A DNA stretch of 64,000 nt from Sphingopyxis sp. H050 (GCF_001468265.1 NZ_LNRZ01000001.1:620001-684000); one strand, 5' to 3'. Positions 26,521 to 36,429 are shown, numbered from the stretch's first letter. The notes: generated by a model from the sequence alone, not told the origin. Program-made: numbers and translations.

Positions 26521-27248
26521 TTGCCGCCGATGCGAGGAAACAGCATGCCGACGCGTCGGCGATAGCTGACATAGGCCTCGCCGAAGAGGTCGACGAGGTC
26601 ACGTTCCTCAAGCCGGATCGCGATCAGCATATAGATCGACAGGCCGGCGGCGAGCAGCAGGTGGCCCACCGTCATAACCGGCGTCGCCCAGAAAGCGATG
26701 AAAAAGCCGGTGTAAAGTGGATGGCGGACGAATTTGTAGAAGAAGGGCTGGCGCAGGACCGGCGGTGCGGCCGCCCGTTGGCGGAGGGCGAACCACGCCT
26801 GCTGCAATCCGAACAATTCGAAATGATTGATCAGGAAGGTGCTGATCAGCACGATCGCCCAGCCGCTGGCGAACAGGATCCAGAGGATCGCCGCGCCCAC
26901 GCCATGGGTGACGGTCCAGACCGGCGCGGTCAGCTGATGCCAGAAGGCCATCAGCACGATCAGCGCCGCGCTGGCGAACAGGACATAGGTGCTGCGCTCG
27001 ATCGGCGCCGGGACGATGCGGGTCCAGCCTGCCTTGAAACCCGGCCGCGCCATCACGCTATGTTGGATGCCGAACAGCGCGATCAGCGCCGCGTCGATCG
27101 TTGCGGCCTTGCCGGGCGATGCAATGCGCGCAAAGTCCACCGTTACCGGCACCAGAGATAGATTGCCGACGAAGGCGATCAGATACAAAAAGGTCGCGAA
27201 GAAGATCGCATAAGCCACTGCGGCATAAAGCAAATAGAGCGCACGCAT
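26517..27248 (-). CDS. mddA: Methanethiol S-methyltransferase (MddA-like)
   Basis: A 243-residue integral membrane methyltransferase of the NnrU/isoprenylcysteine methyltransferase superfamily. The segments 'ALFGIQHSVMARPGFKAGW', 'LINHFELFGLQQAW', 'FVRHPLYTGFFIAFW' and 'AIRLEERDLVDLFGEAYVSYRRRV' match the MddA type, which methylates methanethiol to dimethyl sulfide with SAM. The RHPLY and EERDL motifs are the SAM/catalytic part shared by the wider superfamily. The name therefore rests on the N-terminal half, and a different thiol substrate is possible. Confidence 0.75.
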   Translation of the reverse strand: MRALYLLYAAVAYAIFFATFLYLIAFVGNLSLVPVTVDFARIASPGKAATIDAALIALFGIQHSVMARPGFKAGWTRIVPAPIERSTYVLFASAALIVLMAFWHQLTAPVWTVTHGVGAAILWILFASGWAIVLISTFLINHFELFGLQQAWFALRQRAAAPPVLRQPFFYKFVRHPLYTGFFIAFWATPVMTVGHLLLAAGLSIYMLIAIRLEERDLVDLFGEAYVSYRRRVGMLFPRIGGN

Positions 27249-27306
27249 CCCGACAGCCCCTGCAGTTTCGCGGGCATTCTATCAGATTTTGCGCGGAAAA
27301 GCGCGC

Positions 27307-27663
27307 CTAGACGGTAAAGCTCTCGCCGCAGCCGCACGCGCCCTTGGCGTTCGGATTTTCGAACACGAAGCCCGCGGCGAAATCATCTTCGATCCAGTCC
27401 ATTGTGCTGCCGATCAGGTACAGCACCGACGCGCCGTCGATGTAGAAGGTGCCGCCGGGGGTTTCGATCTTCTCGTCGAACTTCTGCTCCTCGGTCACAT
27501 AGTCAACCGAGTAGGCAAGCCCCGAACAGCCACGGCGCGGGGTCGACAGGCGGACGCCAATCGCACCTTCGGGTGCCGATGTCATCAGCTTCGCGATGCG
27601 CTCTTCGGCGCCCGGGGTCAGGGTAACAGCGGCCGGGCGGGCGCGGGTCTTGGTTTCAGTCAC
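27307..27663 (-). CDS. sufA: A-type Fe-S carrier protein (SufA/IscA/ErpA family)
   Basis: A 118-residue A-type scaffold or carrier. The three cluster-binding Cys are in 'RGCSGLAY' and the C-terminal 'CGCGESF', with the HesB-like core 'DGASVLYLIGSTMDW' between them. It is the last gene of the suf cluster and is separated from sufT by 112 bp containing a palindromic element. It should accept clusters from the SufBCD scaffold and hand them on. Confidence 0.93.
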   Translation of the reverse strand: MTETKTRARPAAVTLTPGAEERIAKLMTSAPEGAIGVRLSTPRRGCSGLAYSVDYVTEEQKFDEKIETPGGTFYIDGASVLYLIGSTMDWIEDDFAAGFVFENPNAKGACGCGESFTV

Positions 27664-27678
27664 AATCCGTTCCTTTCC

Positions 27679-27758
27679 CCGTTCGTGTCGAGCGAAGTCG
27701 AGACACCCCGAGGGCGCGTGCTGCCGATGGGCATCTCGACTTCGCTCGATGCGAACGG
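27679..27758. repeat. 80-bp palindromic element, copy 1 (sufT-sufA gap)
   Basis: Left arm 27679-27704 begins CCGTTCGTGTCGAGCGAAG; the right arm 27733-27758 is its reverse complement with two internal mismatches. About 28 nt separate the arms. It lies in the gap between sufT and sufA. Related copies are at 29390, 32812, 44748 and 59508. Confidence 0.9.
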
Positions 27759-27775
27759 AAATTGATGGGCCTGTT

Positions 27776-28246
27776 TCACAGCATTCCCAGTTCGAGCCGC
27801 GCTTCGTCGCTCATATTCTGCGGCGACCACGGCGGATCCCAGACCAGATTAACCTCGGCATCGCCGACGCCCGGGACCGCGCCGACGCGGAGTTCGACCT
27901 CGGCAGGCATCGATTCCGCGACCGGGCAATGCGGGGTGGTCAGCGTCATTGTGACCATCACATGCCCCTCGTCGATCTCGACATTGTAGATGAGGCCAAG
28001 GTCGTAGATGTTCACCGGAATTTCGGGATCGTAGATGTCCTTCAGCGCGTTAACGACGGCTTCGTACAGATCACCACCGACCGCAGCGGGATCGACAGCG
28101 GCGGGCTTGGCCGCGAGGAACCCTTCCAGATAGTCGCGCTTGCGCTCCAGCTTCTCGGTCGCGGTTTCGACGTCCTCGACGCGCGCTTTCGGCGGCGCCT
28201 CGACGCTGGTGACTTCCTCAACCTTGATCATCCGGTCCTCGCTCAT
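27776..28246 (-). CDS. sufT: SufT / MIP18-type Fe-S assembly protein (DUF59)
   Basis: A 156-residue protein with a charged N-terminal extension (about residues 1-50) and a C-terminal DUF59/MIP18 domain. The domain shows 'LKDIYDPEIPVNIYDLGLIYNVEI', 'MTLTTPHCPVAESMPAEV' with the conserved Cys, and 'VWDPPWSPQNMSDEARLELGM'. Proteins of this type help mature Fe-S proteins. The ATG at 28246 overlaps the sufS stop (ATGA), so it belongs to the suf operon. The longer frame upstream reads antisense to no family and is discarded. Confidence 0.9.
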   Translation of the reverse strand: MSEDRMIKVEEVTSVEAPPKARVEDVETATEKLERKRDYLEGFLAAKPAAVDPAAVGGDLYEAVVNALKDIYDPEIPVNIYDLGLIYNVEIDEGHVMVTMTLTTPHCPVAESMPAEVELRVGAVPGVGDAEVNLVWDPPWSPQNMSDEARLELGML

Positions 28247-29487
28247 CCGAAAATCCTCTCGACGCGGGCGAGGCCGTCGATCAGCGCCGCCACATCGTCC
28301 TGATTGCTGTAAACGCCAAAACTCGCGCGGGCGGTCGCGGGCACACCCAGATGCTCCATCAGCGGCTGTGCGCAATGGTGCCCGGCGCGGATCGCGACCC
28401 CGCTTTCGTCCAAGATAGTGCCGATGTCGTGCGGATGAACCCCCGTCATCGAAAAGCTTACGATTCCGGCGCTGTTTTCAGGGCCGTAGAGCGTGATGCT
28501 GTTCTTGCGGGCGAGCTGCGCGCGCAGCGACGCGACCAGCGCGACTTCGTGTGCATGGATCGCCTCGACGCCGATGCCCTCGACGAAATCGATCGCCGCG
28601 GCGAGCCCCAGCGCTTCGACAATCGCGGGCGTTCCTGCCTCGAAGCGGGTGGGGGCGGGGGCGTAGGTCGTCCTGGCGAAGGTCACGCGGTCGATCATCG
28701 ACCCGCCGCCCTGCCAGGGCGGCAGCATGTCGAGCTTGTCGCTCCACAGCACACCGACGCCGGTGGGGCCGTAGAGCTTGTGGCCCGAGAAAGCGTAATA
28801 GTCGCAGCCGAGCGCCGCGACATCGACGGGCAGCCGCGGCACCGCCTGGCAGCCGTCGATCAGCAGCTCGGCGCCGACGCGGTGCGCGAGGTCGGCGGCA
28901 CGGGCGACATCGAGCGGGCTGCCGAGCACGTTCGAGACATGCGCGAAGGCGACCATCGTGTGTCCGGGGGTGAGCAGCTTTTCGGCGGCATCGAGGTCGA
29001 TACAACCATCGACGGTCAGCGGGCAGACATCAACCTGCCAGCCCGCAAGCTGCCAAGGCACGATATTGCTGTGATGCTCCAGCGTGGAGAGCAGCACGCG
29101 GCCTTTGCGCGGGTGTGAGTAGGCGACGAGATTGATCGCCTCGGTCGCGCCGCGCACGAAGGCGATCTGCTCTTCCTTCGCGCCGATAAATGCCGCGATC
29201 CGCCGCCGCGCCGCCTCATAGGCGAGCGTCATGTCGGCGGAGCGCGCATAGACGCCGCGATGCACCGTCGCATAGTCGCGGCCCATTGCGTTCACCGTCG
29301 CGTCGATCACCGCTTGCGGCTTCTGCGCGGTGGCGGCGGTGTCGAGGTAATGCCAGCCGGGCGTCAGGCCGGGAAACTGACCCCGAATTCCGTTCGTGTC
29401 GAGCGCAGTCGAGACACCGGGCGAGAATGTGCTGGCGTGGAGCATCTCGACTTCGCTCGATGCGAACGGGGAGGAGAGATCGCTCAC
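28243..29487 (-). CDS. sufS: Cysteine desulfurase SufS with an in-frame palindromic element near the N-terminus
   Basis: PLP-dependent group II cysteine desulfurase (414 aa) supplying sulfur to SufBCD. The PLP lysine is Lys237 in 'FSGHKLYGPTG' and the persulfide Cys is Cys372 in 'RAGHHCAQP'. It starts at GTG 29487, which overlaps the sufD stop (GTGA) with GGAGAG five bases upstream. Residues 7-33 are encoded entirely by an 80-bp palindromic element (29390-29469), and the normal SufS N-terminus ('IRGQFPGLTPGWHYLDTAATAQKP') follows directly. An internal ATG (residue 15, inside the element) is a weaker alternative start. No sufE gene is adjacent. Confidence 0.94.
   Translation of the reverse strand: MSDLSSPFASSEVEMLHASTFSPGVSTALDTNGIRGQFPGLTPGWHYLDTAATAQKPQAVIDATVNAMGRDYATVHRGVYARSADMTLAYEAARRRIAAFIGAKEEQIAFVRGATEAINLVAYSHPRKGRVLLSTLEHHSNIVPWQLAGWQVDVCPLTVDGCIDLDAAEKLLTPGHTMVAFAHVSNVLGSPLDVARAADLAHRVGAELLIDGCQAVPRLPVDVAALGCDYYAFSGHKLYGPTGVGVLWSDKLDMLPPWQGGGSMIDRVTFARTTYAPAPTRFEAGTPAIVEALGLAAAIDFVEGIGVEAIHAHEVALVASLRAQLARKNSITLYGPENSAGIVSFSMTGVHPHDIGTILDESGVAIRAGHHCAQPLMEHLGVPATARASFGVYSNQDDVAALIDGLARVERIFG
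29390..29469. repeat. 80-bp palindromic element, copy 2 (inside sufS)
   Basis: Left arm from 29390 (CCGTTCGTGTCGAGCGCAG) and right arm ending at 29469 (reads CCGTTCGCATCGAGCGAAG on the minus strand). The whole element lies in the sufS reading frame without a stop, encoding about 27 residues including 'PFASSEVE' and 'GVSTALDTNG'. The same two peptides, with small changes, are encoded by the copy in the Rrf2 gene. Confidence 0.92.
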
Positions 29488-30215
29488 ACCAGCTCTCCCA
29501 GCTTCGCGAGCGCGAGGGCCTGCAGCTGTTCCTCATCCTCGGCGCCGTCGAACACGCCCGCGACGAACGCCTGCAGCATCAGCTTCTTCGCCTCGCCGGG
29601 CGGCAGGCCGCGCGACTGGAGATAATAGAGCGCCGTGGCATCAAGTTCGCCGATCGCGCAGCCATGCGCGCATTTGACGTCGTCGGCGTAAATCTCCAGC
29701 TCTGGCTTTGCGTTGGCAGTCGCGCTGCGACCCAGCAACATCGCCTTCACATCCTGCTCGCTGTCGGTCTGCTGTGCATCGCGCGCGACGGCGACCTTGC
29801 CGAGATAGGTACCCGTCGCGGTTCCGCCGAGCACCGACCGCACCACCTGCCGCGACGTCGCGCCGGGCTCGGCGTGCGTGACCGTCGTGACGATCTCAAG
29901 GTTCTGCTCGCCGCCGCCGATCTGCGCGGCGCCGAGATGGAAGTCGGCGCCTTCGTGCAGCGTCACGGCGAGTTCGATGCGGCCATAGGCGCCGCCGATG
30001 TTCAACACATGCAGCGATGCCGTCGCGCCCTTGCCGAGCACCAGCTCGATCTGGCGGATATCACCCGCGTTCTGCACGATTGCGCGGCGGTAGTCGCCGC
30101 CAGCGGGCACGATGATGCTCTCGGGCGCCGGCAACGGCCAAAGGCGCGTTAGCGCCTGTATATCGCTGTACCGCCAAGCCTCATCGCGGCGCGTCGGAAT
30201 TGGCGCTGTCATCAT
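29484..30215 (-). CDS. sufD: SufD, Fe-S scaffold subunit (short form)
   Basis: A 243-residue SufD. The beta-helix core and the C-terminal cluster-assembly motif 'YADDVKCAHGCAIGELDATALYYLQSRGL' are present, including the conserved His after the Cys. The N-terminal helical domain of the ~420-residue enterobacterial SufD is largely missing, as is common in this order. It forms the SufB-SufC2-SufD scaffold. It starts 118 bp after sufC, with a long inverted repeat in that gap. Confidence 0.92.
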   Translation of the reverse strand: MMTAPIPTRRDEAWRYSDIQALTRLWPLPAPESIIVPAGGDYRRAIVQNAGDIRQIELVLGKGATASLHVLNIGGAYGRIELAVTLHEGADFHLGAAQIGGGEQNLEIVTTVTHAEPGATSRQVVRSVLGGTATGTYLGKVAVARDAQQTDSEQDVKAMLLGRSATANAKPELEIYADDVKCAHGCAIGELDATALYYLQSRGLPPGEAKKLMLQAFVAGVFDGAEDEEQLQALALAKLGELV

Positions 30216-30225
30216 AGCCTGCTCC

Positions 30226-30296
30226 TCTTCGCGTCTTCGCGTCTTCGCGTGAACAGAATCTTTTTTGGCTCACGCGAAGACGCGAAGACGCGAAGA
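30226..30296. repeat. Perfect 27-bp inverted repeat in the sufC-sufD gap
   Basis: Arms 30226-30252 and 30270-30296 are exact reverse complements around a 17-nt loop containing six T. Each arm is built from three 9-nt direct repeats of CTTCGCGT type. In the sufCD transcript this would form a very stable stem just upstream of sufD. It may be a dispersed repeat or an internal processing or attenuation site. It belongs to a different family from the other palindromes here. Confidence 0.9.
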
Positions 30297-30333
30297 CGAA
30301 AGGGAGGAAGGGCGCCTTCGGCGCGGAAATGGC

Positions 30334-31060
<727 letters not shown>

Positions 31061-31077
<17 letters not shown>

Positions 31078-31314
31078 AGCTGTTCTTCAATTCACCGTTA
31101 ATTGTGATGGTGTGTCGCGAGGTGTCACAGTCGATGTGGTGAGTGATGTCGTCCACATTTAAAAAGTACGTCATTCCTTCCTTCGACACGTTTAAATAAT
31201 CGCCGGCCCTCGGAATGAACTTCAAAGGAGCCTCGCGAATTAGATTTGGTGTGCCATCGAAGTCACTGAATTGAATGCAGAGTTCGACGTCTTGCAGCTC
31301 ATCGTGCATTTCGC

Positions 31315-31318
<4 letters not shown>
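31061..31318 (-). CDS. Orphan 85-residue protein inside the suf operon
   Basis: An open frame of 85 codons between sufB and sufC. It begins at GTG 31318, overlapping the sufB stop (GTGA), and ends 17 bp into sufC. A start at the second Met (31309) is also possible. The protein has alternating polar/hydrophobic stretches typical of beta strands ('[12 protein letters not shown]', '[18 protein letters not shown]', 'HTITINGEL') and no membrane segment. I recognise no family. By hand count the region 31081-31320 is about 47% G+C, well below its neighbours, which suggests acquisition after the operon formed. sufB-sufC are normally adjacent. Confidence 0.68.
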
Positions 31319-32798
<1,480 letters not shown>

Positions 32799-32802
<4 letters not shown>

Positions 32803-33347
32803 AATGGAATTCCGTTCGCCTCGAGCCCTTCGACACGCTCAGGATTCGAGAGGCCCTTCGTCCGCGCGCTGTCGATGGGTGTCTCGACTTCGCTCGACAC
32901 GAACGGGTTTGATTTTGCCGGGGCGACGGTCAAACTCGCCAAACTGATCTCCGCCAATGCTCCCCGCACCGCGCCGTTCACCACGCCCCAATGCGGCTGC
33001 ACCTTGCAGCTGCCCTCGAGCGAGCAATCATGGCGGCCCTCGGAGACGCAGCTGGTCAGCGCGATCGGGCCTTCGACCGCCTCGATGATATCGGCGACGC
33101 TAATAGCCGCCGCCGGCCGCGCGAGCCGCACCCCGCCGCCGCTGCCGCGCGACGCGACGAGCAGGCCGGCACGCGCAAGTCCGCTCACCAGCTTCTGCGC
33201 GGTCGGCCCTGGGATGCCCGTCTGTTCGGCGAGCATGGCGGCGTGTATCGGCCCGGCACCATAATGCGATCCGCACTGGCGTGCGGCGGCGCTCATCAGC
33301 ACGACGGCATAATCGGCAAGGTTGGAAAGGCGCACTTCATTTCCCAC
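32799..33347 (-). CDS. Rrf2-family SUF regulator with a repeat-encoded C-terminal tail
   Basis: A 182-residue Rrf2/IscR-type transcription factor, first gene of the suf operon. The winged helix covers about residues 1-85 ('[31 protein letters not shown]'). Three Cys at 100, 108 and 114 match the Fe-S ligand pattern of IscR-like sensors. This fits the family of SUF-system regulators. Residues 148-179 are translated from a palindromic element (32812-32906), so the native protein probably ended near residue 147. The current stop still overlaps the sufB start. A palindrome upstream of the gene is the likely autoregulatory site. Confidence 0.9.
32812..32906. repeat. Palindromic element, copy 3 (composite, inside the Rrf2 gene)
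   Basis: The right arm 32881-32906 is the standard arm of the family. The left end begins CCGTTCG (32812) but continues into a different repeat-like sequence (TCGAGCCCTTCGACACGCTC), so this copy is a composite of about 95 bp. It is read in frame on the minus strand as residues 148-179 of the regulator ('[10 protein letters not shown]' to '[10 protein letters not shown]'). Confidence 0.88.
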
Positions 33348-33370
33348 TGAAACTGCGAACGATTCTTAAC

Positions 33371-33387
33371 TGGAGTAAATCACTCCA
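33371..33387. promoter_or_regulatory. Inverted repeat upstream of the rrf2-suf operon, probable Rrf2 operator
   Basis: TGGAGT and ACTCCA separated by AAATC, 24 bp before the ATG at 33347 of the regulator. The surrounding DNA is A/T-rich and would contain the promoter. Rrf2/IscR proteins typically bind short A/T-centred inverted repeats of this kind in their own promoters. Assignment to this regulator is inference. Confidence 0.5.
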
Positions 33388-33628
33388 CTTACATAGGGAA
33401 GAGCTTGGTGCGGCGCAACCTAGGCGGCCTTTTTGATGCCAAAAAAGAAGGCACCCGCCCGGCCGAAGCCGAACAGGTGCCAAGATGAAGGTCTCGGCCT
33501 CGTGAGAGGCGAGCTCTTCTGGGTCGCAAGGCGGGATTATGCCCGGCGGCCGATTCGCGATTGTACCAAAGCGCCAAAACGTCATTCGGCGCTCTTTTAT
33601 TTCGTTTGGGCGCGGGAAGGCGAGGCGG
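33388..33628. other. Intergenic region between the divergent suf operon and AraC gene ends
   Basis: About 240 bp. It holds the minus-strand terminator at 33441-33481. A possible 73-codon plus-strand frame (33433-33654) starts inside that terminator and has no recognisable features. I see no tRNA or other RNA gene in it. Confidence 0.5.
33441..33481 (-). terminator. Rho-independent terminator on the minus strand
   Basis: Read on the minus strand: GGCACC (33481-33476), a GC-rich middle with an inner CGGC/GCCG hairpin, GGTGCC (33455-33450), then TTCTTTTTT. It lies about 150 bp downstream of the AraC-type gene ending at 33629 and would end its transcript before the suf promoter region. Confidence 0.72.
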
Positions 33629-34516
33629 TCAGGTATCCGAAACGAGCGGGCTGACCTTACCGGTCATTTCCTTCCGGCCCTTCGTCGTCGCCTCGGTATA
33701 GCGCGAGGGGCGGGCGAGCTGGCCGGGCGTGGCGCCGGTGAAGCGCTTGATTTCGCGAATCAGATGCGACTGGTCATAGAAGGCGTCGCCCATTTCGGCG
33801 TCGTCGAGCGTTTCGCCGCGCGCGATCGCCGAGGCTGCGCGCACGGCGCGATATTTGCGCGCGAGCATGCGCGGCGACAGGCCGTAATAATGTTTGGTCA
33901 TCCGCTCGACCGAGCGGATCGACATGCCGGTGGCGTCGACCAGGGCGGGCACCTGCGGGCTGACCGATTCGGTCAGCCACTTGTCGACCGTCCGGGTGAA
34001 CCATACCGGCGCAGGCTCGTTCTTCTTCAGGATTTCGCGGACGAAATTATTCCCGATGACCAGCCGTTCCTCGGTATCTTCGGCCGCGATCAGCGCCTCG
34101 ACCACGGCGTCGATCCAGTCGCCGAACAGGTCGGCGGCGTCCATCGCCCGGTCGGTCAGCTTGTCGGCATGGTCGCCCATCAGCGTCGCCCAGCCCGCGG
34201 GCATCATCCCGAAACCATAGATGCGCAGCGGGCCTTTCCCGCGCGCGCGGACGCTGCCGCTCGTGGGGCCGATGATCGTCGCGCGCTTCGCCGGAAAGAC
34301 ATGGCCGTCGGGGAAGATATACTCGCCTTCGGCGACGCTCATGATGCGGAATTGCGGGCGATCGGCGCGTTCGCTCTCATCGAACAGCGGCATGTCGATG
34401 CGCACGAAGTAAAAGCTCGACACCATTTCCGCCAGATCGGGATCGGGCGGAAAATATTGCAGCTCGAATGGCGTGTCGCCATCGACGCCGGTTGGCGAAA
34501 GAGGCTTATCTGACAT
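33629..34516 (-). CDS. AraC-family transcriptional regulator
   Basis: A 295-residue regulator. The N-terminal sensing domain of the AraC/DUF6597-like type is followed by a C-terminal HTH pair ('VPALVDATGMSIRSVERMTKHYYGLSPRMLARKYRAVRAAS' and 'DAEMGDAFYDQSHLIREIKRFTGATPGQL'). It is monocistronic, with its own terminator downstream. No effector or target can be inferred. The DUF885 gene lies upstream in the same direction, 89 bp away, so the regulator could be partly co-transcribed with it. Confidence 0.88.
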   Translation of the reverse strand: MSDKPLSPTGVDGDTPFELQYFPPDPDLAEMVSSFYFVRIDMPLFDESERADRPQFRIMSVAEGEYIFPDGHVFPAKRATIIGPTSGSVRARGKGPLRIYGFGMMPAGWATLMGDHADKLTDRAMDAADLFGDWIDAVVEALIAAEDTEERLVIGNNFVREILKKNEPAPVWFTRTVDKWLTESVSPQVPALVDATGMSIRSVERMTKHYYGLSPRMLARKYRAVRAASAIARGETLDDAEMGDAFYDQSHLIREIKRFTGATPGQLARPSRYTEATTKGRKEMTGKVSPLVSDT

Positions 34517-34563
34517 GACGAGACGGACCCTGTCGCAGCTATGTTGCTGCCTTTTTCTGTCTG

Positions 34564-34594
34564 CTATAATTTTCTAATTTCACCAGTGGGTCAA
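34564..34594 (-). promoter_or_regulatory. Candidate sigma-70-type promoter of the AraC-family gene
   Basis: On the minus strand TTGACC (34594-34589) is followed 17-19 bases later by an A/T-rich AATTATAG stretch (34571-34564), about 50 bp before the ATG at 34516. The region is distinctly A/T-rich compared with its surroundings. Confidence 0.4.
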
Positions 34595-34605
34595 CCCGCA
34601 ATTGT

Positions 34606-36429
34606 CTATCGGTTTGATTTCTCTGCGGCGATCCACGCATCGACACGGCGTTCGAGGATGTCGAGCGGCACCGGCCCTGACTTCAGCACGACGTCGTGAA
34701 AGGCCCGGAAATCGAACCGCGGCCCGAGCGCCGCCTGCGCGCGGCCGCGCAGCTCCATGATCTTGAGCTTGCCGATCAGATAGGCCGTCGCCTGGCCCGG
34801 ATAGACGATATAGCGCTCAATCCCTTTTTCGATGTCGCCCTGCGGATTCGGCGTATTGTCCTTCAGATATTTGATCGCCTGTTCGCGGCTCCAGCGCTTG
34901 TCGTGGATGCCGGTATCGACGACGAGCCGCGTCGCGCGCCACAGCTCCATGCCGAGCCGCCCGAAATCGCTGTACGGATCGGTATAGAAGCCCATGTCCT
35001 TCGCCAGTTCCTCCGAATAGAGGCCCCAGCCCTCGGTATAGGCGGTGAAGCCGCCGAACCGGCGGAAAGGCGGCAGGCCGGTCAGCTCGGTCTGCACCGC
35101 GCGCTGCAGGTGATGACCGGGCACGCCCTCATGATAGGCAAGCGCCTCGAGTTCGGTCTTCGACATGTCGCGCAGGTCAAAGAGGTTCACATAATAGGTG
35201 CCAGGCCGCGACCCGTCGGGCGAGGGCGACTGATAGAAAGCCTTGCCCGCCGATTTCTCGCGAAACGCCTCGACCGCCTTCACGACCAGCGGCGCCTTGG
35301 GCAGTGTGTTGAAGAAAGCGGGCAGGCGGGCTTCCATCGCCTTCACATGTTTGTCGACCTCGGCAAGATAGGCCTCGCGCGTGGTATAATAATATTGCGG
35401 GCTGGTGCGCAGATGGTCGAAAAATTGCTGGAGCGTGCCCTTGAATCCGACCTTCTTCATAATCGCGCGCATCTCGCCATGGATACGCGCGACCTCGGCA
35501 AGCCCCAGGTCGTGGATCTGCGCCGCGGTCATGTCGGTCGTCGTGTAGTTGGCGAGCAGCGCCTCGTAATAGGCCTTGCCGTCCGGCATCCGCCACACGC
35601 CGTCCTGCGTCGGCGCGGTCGCCTGCTGGCGCGCCATCTCGGTCTTCAGCCGCGCATAGGCGGGACCGGCGCTTTCGCTCCACGCGGCCTTGGCGGCTGC
35701 GACCAACCGCGTCTTTTCGGGCGCGTCGATCTCGAGCTTGCCGATCTTGGCGCCTATGTCTTCGATCACCGCATTGTCGGGCTTCAGCAGATTGTCGATG
35801 TCGGAGATGACATAGGGATAGACCCACTTCGGCGGCCCCATGCCCGCCGCCGCCCGCCCGGTCGACTGCGCCGACAGCGTATCCAGGAGTGGTCCTAGCC
35901 CGCGGATGCGCGATATATAGGCCTCGGCCTCGGCGACGTTCGCGACGCGGTGGATATTGATCAGGAAGGCGGGCAGCTGGCTCTGCGCGCCGTTCATCTG
36001 GTCGAAAATGTAGCGGTGATCGCGAAAAGCGAAGAGCCGGTCGGCGCGCGCTGCCTGCGCGTTGAACAGTTCGAACGACAGCGCTTCATCCTCGGACAGC
36101 GTCCCGGGGTCGAAGCTGCCGCGCATCGCTTCGGCGCTGGCCTGTTGCAGCTTGTTGGTCGCGACCTCGGTCTCGTCGCTGACGTCGGTCCATTTGCCAT
36201 AGTCGGCGTCGCGGATGCCGCGATAGGCCTTGCCCTGCGGGTTCAACGACAGTTGCGCGGCGTCATATTTGTCGAAAAATTGCGCCAGCGTTGCGCCCGC
36301 CGGGGCAGGCGGGGGCGCCTCGGTCGCAGCGGTCGTCGGGCCGTCGCGGACGGCGGCCGGTGTGCAACCGGCGACGGAAAGCGCGATCAGCGCGGCGGAC
36401 AAGCGAAGGACGTTGGGGGGGCGCGACAC
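34606..36429 (-). CDS. DUF885 family lipoprotein (putative metallopeptidase)
   Basis: A 607-residue secreted lipoprotein. The signal ends in the lipobox SVAGC and is followed by a Pro/Ala-rich linker, then the DUF885 domain. The motif 'YHEGVPGHHLQ' is an HExxGH-like zinc-binding sequence, and 'FTAYTEGWGLYSEELAKDMGFY' is also conserved in the family. A peptidase role is suggested by this motif. The GTG at 36429 with GGGAG upstream is chosen because it places the signal peptide at the N-terminus. The upstream ATG would add 20 residues. It is divergent from pyrD. Confidence 0.88.
   Translation of the reverse strand: MSRPPNVLRLSAALIALSVAGCTPAAVRDGPTTAATEAPPPAPAGATLAQFFDKYDAAQLSLNPQGKAYRGIRDADYGKWTDVSDETEVATNKLQQASAEAMRGSFDPGTLSEDEALSFELFNAQAARADRLFAFRDHRYIFDQMNGAQSQLPAFLINIHRVANVAEAEAYISRIRGLGPLLDTLSAQSTGRAAAGMGPPKWVYPYVISDIDNLLKPDNAVIEDIGAKIGKLEIDAPEKTRLVAAAKAAWSESAGPAYARLKTEMARQQATAPTQDGVWRMPDGKAYYEALLANYTTTDMTAAQIHDLGLAEVARIHGEMRAIMKKVGFKGTLQQFFDHLRTSPQYYYTTREAYLAEVDKHVKAMEARLPAFFNTLPKAPLVVKAVEAFREKSAGKAFYQSPSPDGSRPGTYYVNLFDLRDMSKTELEALAYHEGVPGHHLQRAVQTELTGLPPFRRFGGFTAYTEGWGLYSEELAKDMGFYTDPYSDFGRLGMELWRATRLVVDTGIHDKRWSREQAIKYLKDNTPNPQGDIEKGIERYIVYPGQATAYLIGKLKIMELRGRAQAALGPRFDFRAFHDVVLKSGPVPLDILERRVDAWIAAEKSNR

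Noticed and set aside
33433-33654. 73-codon plus-strand frame in the suf/AraC gap
   Set aside because: It starts inside a clear minus-strand terminator, lacks a ribosome site and overlaps the 3' end of the AraC gene.
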